Assembly (NCBI GenBank): GCA_949316495.1
Contig: OX439009.1
Location: 38,641,943-38,705,942 of the forward strand
Direction of reading: 5' to 3'
Length of the DNA: 64,000 nucleotides
Source of the DNA: Amphiduros pacificus
Lineage: Eukaryota; Annelida; Polychaeta; Phyllodocida; Hesionidae
The notes under the pieces were generated by a model. It had not been told where the DNA came from and ran no database searches. It saw nothing but the letters and a program-made list of their open reading frames with translations. Numbering within the stretch: position 1 is the stretch's first letter; each line of letters begins with the position of its first letter. This document shows, piece after piece, positions 36,503 through 47,889 of this stretch. The translations under genes were made by a program, and so were the position numbers.

Positions 36503-38117
36503 TAAAACGTAAATACGATCTTCATATTTTCGAAATAACGAATATCAGTCGCAACAGATTGATTTTAATTGCGTTTTAAATGATAAAGAAAGGTATTTAC
36601 CCAATATTACTGGTCTATTATTCGAAACGCTTTGTTTTGACTTTGTTCTCACTGATTCCAATTATCAGCGTTCACAGTTTTGCAATACGTCTTTGTTTCC
36701 ACTGCTTTGAGTCGTGTCTTCTACGTGTCTTCCCGCTTGGAAAGAAATGCTTTCACACGTGGATCGATTTTAATTGCGTTTTAAATGATAAATAAAGGTA
36801 TTAACCCAAATTGTTCGAGAACAGAACAAAAACAATAAATCCATTTAAAACGCAATTAAAATCGATCCCCGGGTGAAGGCATTTCTGTCAATTTCTTAAG
36901 ATCGTCAACACGTGGTCGCAACACGTGGTTGCAATTTAGAAAGGCGGAAGTGACACTTGTTTTTAGCGCGAAAACGAGTTTGATATTTTAATTGCATTTT
37001 AAATGATAAATAAAGGTATTTACCCAATATTATCACAAATTATGCTTCGCAGGTCGAGAATTTATCCATGAAGTAAAACGTAAATATCATGTACGTGACG
37101 TCGCGTTAATTCACGTCCGCAACACGAGGAGAAGCCAGGGATCCATCATTGCGCAATATATTAATATTTCAATGCAAGTTGATAGACTCGAATTGTTTTC
37201 GCGCCAAAAATAAGAGCTTGTCCCCGTCACTCCCGCTTTTTAAAATGACGACCTCGTATTGCGCAATGCATGTTAAATGGATGGATTAATTTGTGATAAT
37301 ATTATGTATATACCTTTATTTATCATTTAAAACGCAATTAAAATCGATCCACGTGTGAAGGCATTTCTGTCAACAGGGAAGACACGACTCAAAGCAGTGG
37401 AAACAAAGACGTTTTGCAAAACTGTGAACGCTGATAATTGGAATCAATTGGAACCTTCCAAAATGGCGATCTTGAGAAATTGACAGAAATGCTTTACACG
37501 TGGATCGATTTTAATTGCATCTTAAATGATATATAAAGGTATTTACCAAATATTATCACGATGATTTACAGCCGATCGAGTGCTATAAACGATAATAATT
37601 AAAAGCGATATAACGAATATCTTTGGCTTTATAATACACAAAGAAATATTCTACCACGTGTTAGTTTTGACGCTAAGATCAAGGACGTCACGTACATCGT
37701 ATTACGTTCTACATCGTGGAGAAATTCTTGCGAAAAATAATTTGTGATAATATTGGGTAAATACCTTTATATATCATTTAAAACATATTATTTGGAAATG
37801 CTTTGATTTGACTTTGTTCTCACTGATTTCAATTATCAGCGTTCACAGTTTTGCATTTCGTCTTTGTTTCCACTGCTTTGAGTCGTGTCTTCCCTTGTTG
37901 ACAGAAATGCTTTCACACGTGGATCGAATTGCATTTTAAATGATAAATAATGAAAACGCTTTGTTTTGACGCTAAGATCAATGATGTGGAGAAATTCTCG
38001 AAGTAATTGTGATAATATTAAGTACATACCTTTATTTATCATTTAAAACGCAATTAAAATTGACATGTTGGCCGCTCCACTTTTGTCTCGTGGGCACCCA
38101 GACGCTAAGACGTTTTA

Positions 38118-38348
38118 CCGTATATACTCGTGTATAAGACCGCTAAGATCTTATATCGTAAGTATATTTACGTTTCACTTTTAAAATGACCACCAAGCTT
38201 CAGCTGAAGCTTGAATAGTAGCAGAGCCGATATGTCAAGAAAAACCAACTCGTCTTATATTCGGAAATTGTTTTTTTTCAAGAAAAATAACCTCAATTTT
38301 GGGGGGTCGACTTATACACGAGTCGACTTATACACGAGTAAATACGGT
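38118..38348. mobile_element. MITE-like right unit of the composite
   Basis: A 231-bp unit beginning CCGTATATACTCGTG and ending ACGAGTAAATACGG, with TA on both sides (38116-38117 and 38349-38350). Near its right end GTCGACTTATACACGA is directly duplicated. Confidence 0.65.
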
Positions 38349-38689
38349 AGTTGTAATTGTAAATATAAAAGAGATAGATAAAGATATTTTTTATGTACAG
38401 TTATATGTTTTGGGGTAGTTTGACTGGTCACATTTGTTGCTTCAGAACATTCTCTCTGAGCTTATCCATAATTTAGAGCTAATTTTGAGGTTTACATGCA
38501 CTATCATAACCGGGGAGGCATGTTCTGTAGAGTTAACATGTCGGGATATTAAGCGATATGTTTTGCCAGGTGCAGATTTCTACGGGTCTGACCTGACTGT
38601 GCAACACACCTGAGACTCAGGTTTCTACCTCACCTACCTGGGATAAATACCCATCTGTCTCCCCACCTCAGCTACAATTACCTACCACC

Positions 38690-38790
38690 CTTCTATACCT
38701 TGTGCACCCTTGTATACCCCTGAGGTATCCTTGTGTACCCTTGTTCATCCTTGTATACCCTTGCATACCCTTGGGTACTCTTGTATAATA
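38690..38790. repeat. short degenerate repeat, ~9-11 bp unit
   Basis: Repeated CCTTGTATACCC / CCTTGTGTACCC words, about nine imperfect copies. A TA-rich run follows at about 38895-38918. Confidence 0.7.
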
Positions 38791-39189
38791 TAACCTTGTT
38801 CTGCTGCAGCAGGCTCCACAGGTAGAGAGATGGAGTCTGAGAACTACATGAAGGTTTAAACATCACTTTCATTTCATTGACATATACATACAATCATATA
38901 TATATATACATATATATAAAGCAACAAATATGACCTTTCATGTATGTATATCTCAGTATGATATCAGTCAGTTCACTATCTGTCAGTATCATTTCAGTCA
39001 GTTTTGGATAGCTGTCAGTTGCATATTTGTCAGTCAGTACCATATTACACAAGTGGCTGCAGTGTTCTTGTGAGGCCATACATGTGGCTGTCACGTTCAT
39101 GTGAGGTCAAACACGTGGTTGTGATATTCTTGCGAGGTCATCCAAGTGACTGTAACGTTAATATAAGGTCACACCCATTTGTACATGAC

Positions 39190-39530
39190 TTTGTACGTGA
39201 CTTAATGTGATCAGGTCACACCCATGGCTATGGTTCAGTGACTTTGTACATGACTTCATGTGATCAGGTCACACCCATGATCAGGTCACACCCATGGCTA
39301 TGGTTCAGTGACTTTGTACATGACTTCATGTGATCAGGTCACACCCATGGCTATGGTTCAGTGACTTTGTACATGACTTCATGTGATCAGGTCAAACCCA
39401 TGATCAGGTCACACCCATGGCTATGGTTCAGTGACTTCATACATGACTTCATGTGATCAGGTCAAACCCATGATCAGGTCACACCCATGGCTATGGTTCA
39501 GTGACTTCATACATGACCTCTCCTGATCAG
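39190..39530. repeat. minisatellite, 53/70-bp unit, ~5 copies
   Basis: Units contain GGTCACACCCATGGCTATGG, TTCAGTGACTT and TACATGACTTCATGTGATCA. Some copies add a 17-bp GGTCACACCCATGATCA, giving two unit lengths. Flanking sequence at 39060-39190 carries older degenerate relatives (GTGAGGTCA words). Confidence 0.9.
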
Positions 39531-39534
39531 TTCA

Positions 39535-39960
39535 CACATATGCGTGACCATGCAGGTGTCTGGACAGTACTGCTGAGCAGTCTGAGGTGTTCAGCTCAGG
39601 CAGCTGAGTCAGGGTGTGGACCATCAAAGGTGACTTAGTTTCTACACCACACTTTCAGTTAAAGTCACTAGGCTATATTCAACTTCACTGAGCACAAGGA
39701 TAACCCGTTATTGGCATGGCCATAAATAGGTCGCGAGTGTCTTGACCTACATACATAAGCCATACATTAACGAATCTCACCTCACTGCTGAGTGGCTCAG
39801 CCTCGGCTATCCTTTGTTTTTACACCTGAGGGCACGGCACACAATAACAATGGCAATAGGTGAGGTGAAGGACAATACATGCGGTATTGACATGCTAGCA
39901 TGGCTGCCAACCTCCTACCACCACTCCCTCTATATATAAGCCATCGGAACACGCCTGCAA
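39535..39960. other. unique intron, no gene seen
   Basis: No supported exon; composition is mixed. Confidence 0.4.
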
Positions 39961-39964
39961 TTAA

Positions 39965-40182
39965 TCTGACAGACATGATTCTAAGATTAATCTGCTAGAC
40001 ATGATTCTAAGGTTAGTCTGAAAGACATGATTCTGAGATTAGTCTGACAGACATGATTCTGAGATTAGTCTGACAGACATGATTCTGAGATTAGTCTGAC
40101 AGACATGATTCTAAGATTAGTCTGACAGACATGATTCTGAGATTAGTCTGACATATGTGATTCTGAGATTAGTCTGACATGA
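39965..40182. repeat. minisatellite, 26-bp unit, ~8 copies
   Basis: Units of GACATGATTCTGAGATTAGT and CTGACA, with minor variants at both ends. Confidence 0.93.
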
Positions 40183-40184
40183 AG

Positions 40185-40855
40185 CCATGCAGGCCATCAC
40201 ATGGGTCAGGGATGCTGTACTCTGCCTCTACAGAGTCATAGCTTTCTGATGATATCAGTCAGAACCCAGATGGATTGACAATGTTATATATGTGGCATTA
40301 TGTGGATCAATCTTTAGTAATACCTAGGAGGGCTTAGGGCATATCAACACAATGTGTCAGAAAAGGAATGTGTTGTTTAAACTATCAGTAAACAGGTGAA
40401 GCTAATGCCGCAGAAGTTCAGCATATGTTTCTTGGTATTTCTTGGACATATTCCCATGTGTTCACATAGTTATGCCTCAGAACATGTCAGGGAACCAACA
40501 CTTGAACTGCAAATGACTCCGATTGCTGGGTAATTCTAGATAACTGAACTCATAACTTCACACTGTCTGCATCAATAATTCAGCACGCTCCTTGCAGGAG
40601 GTTTGAATAAACTTTGAACACCACAATTGTATTGCTGTCAAAGAATTATAAGATAAACATCTACTTTTTTGCATATAACCATGAGGAAATGAGGTCATGT
40701 GAGGCCATTGCCTGACCTAGTCTTGCCATGCTTAGTTAGTACATGGCACGACTTGAACCTGCAATATCTGATTTTGTAACATTCTTGTGTAACTAAACAA
40801 AGGTTTATCCCCAACCTCTAATAGAGAATTGTGGGGCAGATTGCCTCAAGCCAGT
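40185..40855. other. unique intron, no gene seen
   Basis: No supported feature. Confidence 0.4.
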
Positions 40856-40859
40856 CTCT

Positions 40860-41412
40860 GAGACATGACAGAGGTGTGACTTTACGGAGTGGTGCCCTGT
40901 CATGCCCATGTTGATACAGTGCTTATCTCAGAGACATGACAGAGGTGTGACTTTACTGAATGGTTCCCTGTGGTGTCCATGTTGATACAGTGCTTATCTC
41001 GGAGACATGACAGAGGTGTGACTTTACTGAGTGGTGCCCTGTCATGTCCATGTTGATACATTGCTTATCTCTGAGACATGACAGAGGTGTGACTTAACTG
41101 AGTGGTGCCCTGTCATGTCCATGTTGATACATTGCTTATCTCTGAGACATGACAGAGGTGTGACTTTACTGAATGGTTCCCTGTCATGTCCATGTTGATA
41201 CAGTGCTTATCTCTGAGACATGACAGAGGTGTGACTTTACTGAGTGGTTCCCTGTCATGTCCATGTTGATACATTACTTATTTCTGAGACACGACAGAGG
41301 TGTCATTATTCTGGGTGTTCCCTGCCATGCTCATTATAATACAGTGCTTATTTCTGAGACACGACAGAGGTGTCATTATTCTGGGTGGGTCCCTGTCATG
41401 TCCATTTTATCT
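40860..41412. repeat. minisatellite, 71-bp unit, ~7.7 copies
   Basis: Units carry GAGACATGACAGAGGTGTGA, CTTTACTGAGTGG and CATGTCCATGTTGATACAGT at 71-bp spacing. The last two copies diverge (TCATTATTCTGGGTG) and lack the standard spacing. Confidence 0.93.
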
Positions 41413-42124
41413 GCCACACTGCACACTTTACAGGACTCAGTTTTATGGCGGAGAATATTGTGGTGGAGAAGTCTTTTCCTGACATATGAGTGACGGGAGT
41501 TTGGCAGTCAGGCCTACTATACACTACACTGTGTTTTACTATATTGGAGACCTTCTTTTTCTACTCAATTATTAAAGATGGATGTCCTTGTCTTGAAAGA
41601 AGAGACACAAATGACACTTTGGATTCCCAATTTGATGAGCTACATCTTGCCTCTACATTTATCATGGATGGCCTATCAGTGGGAATTCAGTATCATCACA
41701 GTCTGCCATTTTGATTAAGTACCTCAAAGAAATAGATGAACAAATATACAGTTGGTCATTCTATATTTATTCAGTGGGTCTGGCAGAGGTTGGGAGGCCC
41801 ATCAGAAAGCCACTCCGGTGCTCAGGAGGGAGTGTGTTATCATACAGACCCCTGCAGTAATACAAATGAACTCGCTAATGTCAGTGGGTCATTGCTGCAA
41901 ATGAAGAAACCGTGCCACCAGGGGTCGCTACCAGGGGTCGCCACACATCGTCATGATGAACGTCATCTGAGATCTCATCAACGTGTAGCCAACTGTTCTA
42001 TGTATGGAAAGCTACTTAGCTGGGCCAGCGTGGTGTATGTATAATGACTGGGGGCAGCCACTGGGAGGGCACACTCCCACTGACTTTGCTTACCGACCTC
42101 AGTCACTTTAGACACACTCCCAAC

Positions 42125-42145
42125 CGCCATCTGGTGGGGGCATCC
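42125..42145 (-). promoter_or_regulatory. CTCF-like motif, left arm of an inverted 21-nt pair
   Basis: Read on the minus strand this holds CCCCCACCAGATGGCG, close to the CTCF core. The same 21 nt occur in the opposite orientation at 42620-42640 with no mismatch. Confidence 0.5.
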
Positions 42146-42542
42146 GTCTCCCTGTCTAACACCATCCAAGGTGGGCCAGCGCTCAGCCTCCGACCTTCTC
42201 AAGCCAAATCGTTTATTAGACAAAGAAACATTTGGCTTACAAAGCAGTTTGCACCCTCCCTCGGCATGGGACTCGTAATCAAAGCCGAAGCTCCGAGGGC
42301 CAAGACAAACACAAGTGGCAAATTCTGACTTTTTTCATGCAAAAACAAGAAAGAATCACCTGTGCCTGGCAAACAGATTTGAGTTCTTGGAGTAAGTATT
42401 GAACTTAGAATTGATGTCAGCGTATTTCATACAAGCATTTGGCAGCTTATAGCCAGGGGCACAGCATGTAACACGTCACAGACATAAGCCGTGCTGCGAG
42501 CGAGGCTTGAATGTTAAGCGACCTCGGAATGGCGGAGGAAGC

Positions 42543-42555
42543 CACCCCTGGGGTG
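42543..42555. promoter_or_regulatory. perfect inverted repeat CACCCC-T-GGGGTG
   Basis: A 6-bp perfect palindrome around one base. A second one-base-spaced inverted repeat, TCACCT-A-AGGTGA, follows at 42577-42589. Such sites often bind dimeric factors; the factor is unknown. Confidence 0.4.
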
Positions 42556-42619
42556 ATGTGACGCACCGAGGAAGCTTCACCTAAGGTGAGACACGCTCCG
42601 CACTATCTGACCACCCCAG

Positions 42620-42640
42620 GGATGCCCCCACCAGATGGCG
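42620..42640 (+). promoter_or_regulatory. CTCF-like motif, right arm of an inverted 21-nt pair
   Basis: CCCCCACCAGATGGCGCTC (42625-42643) is a strong match to the animal CTCF core on the + strand. It pairs with the inverted copy at 42125-42145; the two point away from each other. Confidence 0.5.
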
Positions 42641-44212
42641 CTCAAGAATGCCTGTCAGGGTCCCAAACACACCTCGCAAATGAAGAGATATTCCAGCTGG
42701 AGTGCATTGTCCTCGCTGGTGTGTTCTATCAGTATGCGAGCCACAGAGGCGAACTCGGACACAGGCTGACAGTGCAAGGGGCGGCCAGAATGCTTGATGG
42801 TCCTTTAAACATTCCCTCGGTCATTCCACCACTTTGCTTCTCAATAGATTGTGTCCTGTTCTCTTTGAACATAGTTCGCCATCGTTTTAAACACAGAATA
42901 CCTTACAAGATTCTTTTCTCTTTATGTCAGAAGTGGAGCAAGTGAAGAATAAATTCTGCCTTTTCTTGTATCAGCTGCCAGCACTCAGCTTGCTCAGACC
43001 AAGGCAGGATTTCTGCAACTTTATCTTGCCCAGATAAGTGATGCAGGACACCTGGAGGAGAGGAGATACTTGCCACTGTTCACATAGAGAACAAACTTCT
43101 ATTTAGGTATGCGGACATGTGACTTTGATGCTCATTATAATGATCAGGTTGGCACCGTGATTGGTCCCTCGGGCATGGCACGGCTAAGTCACATGATTGT
43201 ATTGCCGGGTCCTCGCTTACCATATAAGGGACATGTGACTAGACATATCAAGATTTGTTGGGTCCAGAACAATGGCTGTAATACTTATATCAGCTGTAAC
43301 CACGGTAAAAGGATGCTGACTTCTCTTATAGACCTATGTATTGGTTGTCATGGTGATACCGCCATATTGTGATCTTATCGAAACATAATTGATCAACAAC
43401 AATTCTTATCTTTAAATAAAAGAAGATTAAGCGAATAAGAGAATATGATAATAACCGCATCGCTCCCCCAGCTGCTGTGAAACCCTCTGCCAAGGCTCTG
43501 TTCCCCCCCCCCCCCCACATATCCCCCACTCACCTCACCTTTTTCTCTCCGAAAAACACATTACTGTCGATGACAAACAATGGAATATATGTTAGGCTCT
43601 GAGAGCGAGAAAACAAATACAAATATCTGTCAGATTAGATACCACTTTTCAGAATGAAGACCATAAGATTCCCCTTACTGCCCTCTGCTATTAAAGCTAG
43701 GATTATCATTATTATCATTATTTTTTGTTTAGATTTTTATTTTTTTTGAGAATTAATTAAGATTTTATTGCATCAGTTCCCAAAATAGTGGTGAAGTCAT
43801 GACTTGAACATTGACGTGGAGTTGAGGTTAGGTTTTTATTTATGACGTAGGGGTCATTGTGTGGTATTGAGAAGCCTATGGAGGAAGTTTGCTCGCATCA
43901 GCTTCCTAACACTTACAGCAGGACAGACTCAAGTGAAGTACTTGTACACACTGAATCAGTCCAGTGTCAACCTCGGCTGGGTCACGCACACCAGTGACAG
44001 CAGTAAAACATTGCTATTGTGAGATAATTTTCAACCACACATACATTAATTATGGTCACTTAATAAGAGAAATGGAGCTCCATGAGAACACAAGGTGATT
44101 TATCTTCATCATGTGTGACCAGATTGATGTCTGGATGTGACTGGTCATGAGGACACTATCCTGTCATATAGCTAGTAAGAATATGATAAAATAGGAACAC
44201 ACCTGCTGGTCT

Positions 44213-44508
44213 CTGTATTTGTATGTCTGGGTGTTATCAGCCAAGCATCTTGAGAGCTCTGTATTTGTATGTCTGGGTGTTATCAGCCAAGCATCTTGAG
44301 AGCTCTGTATTTGTATGTCTGGGTGTTATCAGCCAAGCATCTTGAGAGCTCTGTATTTGTATGTCTGGGTGTTATCAGCCAAGCATCTTGAGAGCTCTGT
44401 ATTTGTATGTCTGGGTGTTATCAGCCAAGCATCTTGAGAGCTCTGTATTTGTATGTCTGGGTGTTATCAGCCAAGCATCTTGAGAGCTCTGTATTTGTAT
44501 GTCTGGGT
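44213..44508. repeat. minisatellite, 46-bp unit, ~6.5 copies
   Basis: Copies are essentially identical (TATTTGTATGTCTGGGTGTT, ATCAGCCAAGCATCTTGAGA, GCTCTG), so the array is probably very recent. Confidence 0.96.
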
Positions 44509-44509
44509 T

Positions 44510-45175
44510 TAATTTTGATTTCCCAATTAGGATATAAATGTTATTGTATCTAAATATAGAGCTGATATCAGAATCAGAAAGAGATTTACTGCTGTCAAGT
44601 GTGAGGACCTTGTTTTAATATTTTAAACACTGGAGTGTTTGCATTTATTTGCTACAATCATCAACTAATGTGTTGATATTTACCAATAGAAACAGAACAA
44701 GTGGATAACAGGTGATACAGACGGTTGCACAATAACCGTGGTGATTCCATGTGATTTGGTTCTAACCTTCTATCTAATGATGGTGATATGAAGTGATACT
44801 TGTCACCAGATTCAGCTTCATATCGGAGTTCTACATGCTGCTATTTGTATGGAGGTGGCAGCTGTATTATACTTCATCAATACTGTAAACATGGCCTTAC
44901 ATCATAAATGTTAAATATTTCAGTCAGACTAATTAGTTGCTTCAACAGCTAATAATTCAATCGACTCACAAATGAGTCTATATATTATTTGATAAGTTTA
45001 TCTATAGAGGCCGGGAGGACCTCGGCAACCCGAGGATTCCTGTCCCACAAACCATCTTCCTTTATACCTGAATATTTTCTTCAAAATTTATGTACTTCTT
45101 ATATATTGTGCAATTTTTCACTATTTAAGAGATCATAAGTGGAGAAAGGCAACCCTTGGATAAGATGAGTTTATC
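44510..45175. other. unique intron, no gene seen
   Basis: AT-rich; no supported feature. Confidence 0.4.
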
Positions 45176-45177
45176 AG

Positions 45178-47466
45178 ACACTGAAGACATAACACGGTCA
45201 TATAACTGTACTCCATATAATAGTGAGAACTGTACTCTGACATAACACGGTCATATAGCTGTACTCCATATGATAGTGAGAACTGTACTCTGACATAACA
45301 CGGTCATATAACTGTACTCCATATAATAGTGAGAACTGTACTCTGACATAACACGGTCATATAGCTGTACTCCATATAATAGTGAGAACTGTACTCTGAC
45401 ATAACACGGTCACATAGCTGTACTCCATATAATAGTGAGAACTGTACTCTGACATAACACGGTCATATAGCTGTACTCCATATAATAGTGAGAACTGTAC
45501 TCTGACATAACACGGTCATATAGCTGTACTCCATATGATAGTGAGAACTGTACTCTGACATAACACGGTCATATAGCTGTACTGCATATAATAGTGAGAA
45601 CTGTACTCTGACATAACACGGTCATATAGCTGTACTCCATATAATAGTGAGAACTGTACTCTGACATAACACGGTCACATAGCTGTACTCCATATGATAG
45701 TGAGAACTGTACTCTGACATAACACGGTCATATAACTGTACTCCATATAATAGTGAGAACTGTACTCTGACATAACACGGTCATATAGCTGTACTCCATA
45801 TAATAGTGAGAACTGTACTCTGACATAACACGGTCACATAGCTGTACTCCATATGATAGTGAGAACTGTACTCTGACATAACACGGTCATATAGCTGTAC
45901 TCCATATAATAGAGAGAACTGTACTCTGACATAACACGGTCATATAGCTGTACTCCATATAATAGAGAGAACTGTACTCTGACATAACACGGTCATATAG
46001 CTGTACTCCATATGATAGTGAGAACTGTACTCTGACATAACACGGTCATATAGCTGTACTGCATATAATAGTGAGAACTGTACTCTGACATAACACGGTC
46101 ATATAGCTGTACTCCATATAATAGTGAGAACTGTACTCTGACATAACACGGTCATATAGCTGTACTGCATATAATAGTGAGAACTGTACTCTGACATAAC
46201 ACGGTCATATAGCTGTACTCCATATGATAGTGAGAACTGTACTCTGACATAACACGGTCATATAGCTGTACTCCATATGATAGTGAGAACTGTACTCTGA
46301 CATAACACGGTCATATAGCTGTACTCCATATAATAGTGAGAACTGTACTCCGACATAACACGGTCACATAGCTGTACTCCATATAATAGTGAGAACTGTA
46401 CTCCGACATAACACGGTCATATAGCTGTACTCCATATAATAGTGAGAACTGTACTCTGACATAACACGGTCATATAGCTGTACTCCATATGATAGTGAGA
46501 ACTGTACTCTGACATAACACGGTCACATAACTGTACTTCATATAATAGTGAGAACTGTACTCTGACATAACACGGTCATATAGCTGTACTCCATATGATA
46601 GTGAGAACTGTACTCTGACATAACACGGTCACATAACTGTACTTCATATAATAGTGAGAACTGTACTCTGACATAACACGGTCACATAGCTGTACTCCAT
46701 ATAATAGTGAGAACTGTACTCCGACATAACACGGTCACATAGCTGTACTCCATATAATAGTGAGAACTGTACTCCGACATAACACGGTCATATAGCTGTA
46801 CTCCATATAATAGTGAGAACTGTACTCTGACATAACACGGTCACATAGCTGTACTCCATATAATAGTGAGAACTGTACTCTGACATAACACGGTCACATA
46901 GCTGTACTCCATATAATAGTGAGAACTGTACTCTGACATAACACGGTCATATAGCTGTACTCCATATAATAGTGAGAACTGTACTCTGACATAACACGGT
47001 CATATAACTGTACTCCATATGATAGTGAGAACTGTACTCTGACATAACACGGTCATATAGCTGTACTCCATATGATAGTGAGAACTGTACTCTGACATAA
47101 CACGGTCACATAACTGTACTTCATATAATAGTGAGAACTGTACTCTGACATAACACGGTCACATAGCTGTACTCCACATGATAGTGAGAACTGTACTCTG
47201 ACATAACACGGTCATATAGCTGTACTTCATATAATAGTGAGAACTGTACTCTGACATAACACGGTCATATAGCTGTACTCCATATAATAGTGAGAACTGT
47301 ACTCTGACATAACACGGTCACATAGCTGTACTGCATATAATAGTGAGAACTGTACTCTGACATAACACGGTCATATAGCTGTACTCCATATAATAGTGAG
47401 AACTGTACTCTGACATAACACGGTCATATAGCTGTACTGCATATAATAGTGAGAACTGTACTCTGA
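45178..47466. repeat. large minisatellite, 53-bp unit, ~43 copies
   Basis: Units with CTCTGACATAACACGGTCAT, ATAGCTGTACTCCATATAAT and AGTGAGAACTGTA. Variants (CATATG/CATATA, GTCAC/GTCAT, TACTTC/TACTGC, CTCCGAC) occur in recurring blocks, consistent with expansion by multi-unit steps. CTGTACTC occurs twice per unit. Confidence 0.97.
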
Positions 47467-47779
47467 CCAGTAGCAACGGCCTAAGCTCAGATGAAGGATT
47501 GACTTTTAGGGCCCACGAAGGCCAAGAAAAAAGATGATTTGATTGGTTATCAGCATGATGAAATGATGACTTCAGGATTCAAGACATCCAAGCCAAAATA
47601 TATCTATTGCATTTATTATTAATCTAGGTGAGGCAGACATTGCACATTCATCTCGGATATAATCTGCCAGGGTTTACTGAGGTAACATCCATCATAAGAC
47701 ACTGCAGGACTAGTCTCTATAGAGGGATGAACACATGACAAGATAGAGGCAATAACAGGCCATATGTGAACCCATAGAC

Positions 47780-47888
47780 TCACACACTGATCACATAGAC
47801 TAACACTTAGTTAAGGGAATGGTGGGTAAGGAGTGTGAACCCATAGACTCACACACTGATCACATAGACTAACAGTTAGTTAAGGGAA
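47780..47888. repeat. two-copy direct repeat, ~70-bp spacing
   Basis: GTGAACCCATAGACTCACAC plus ACTGATCACATAGACTAACA recurs once, a possible seed stage of a tandem array. Confidence 0.8.
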
Positions 47889-47889
47889 C

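Larger units (their letters stand above)
36289..38348. mobile_element. composite palindromic TIR element with TA target duplication
   Basis: The ends are inverted repeats: CCGTATTTACTCGAGTATAA on the left and the complement of CCGTATTTACTCGTGTATAA on the right, each flanked by TA. Two smaller units with the same ends lie at the borders (36289-36502 and 38118-38348). The 1.6-kb middle alternates the module ATTGCGTTTTAAATGATAAA and its reverse complement several times. It also has three copies, in alternating orientation, of a GTTCACAGTTTTGCA module (about 36630-36730, 37375-37455, 37800-37890). No transposase frame is seen, so it is non-autonomous. Superfamily is not assignable by eye: a TA duplication is used by Tc1/mariner and some others. 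Confidence 0.75.
41415..44205. other. unique stretch with a GC-richer, palindrome-dense centre; no gene proved
   Basis: The part from about 41800 to 43350 has more GC and CpG than the surrounding intron and several short inverted repeats and CTCF-like motifs (listed separately). Open frames of 75-120 codons occur but none is flanked by convincing splice sites. A C run lies at 43503-43516, and a minus-strand CTCF-like TAGCAGAGGGCAGTAAG lies at 43674-43690. Confidence 0.4.

Noticed and set aside
41736-42328. Host exon(s) in overlapping ~100-codon frames
   Set aside because: No acceptor and donor pair fits. Regulatory DNA is the better guess.
43503-43516. Poly-C tract as a functional element
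   Set aside because: A simple homopolymer run, possibly length-uncertain in sequencing.
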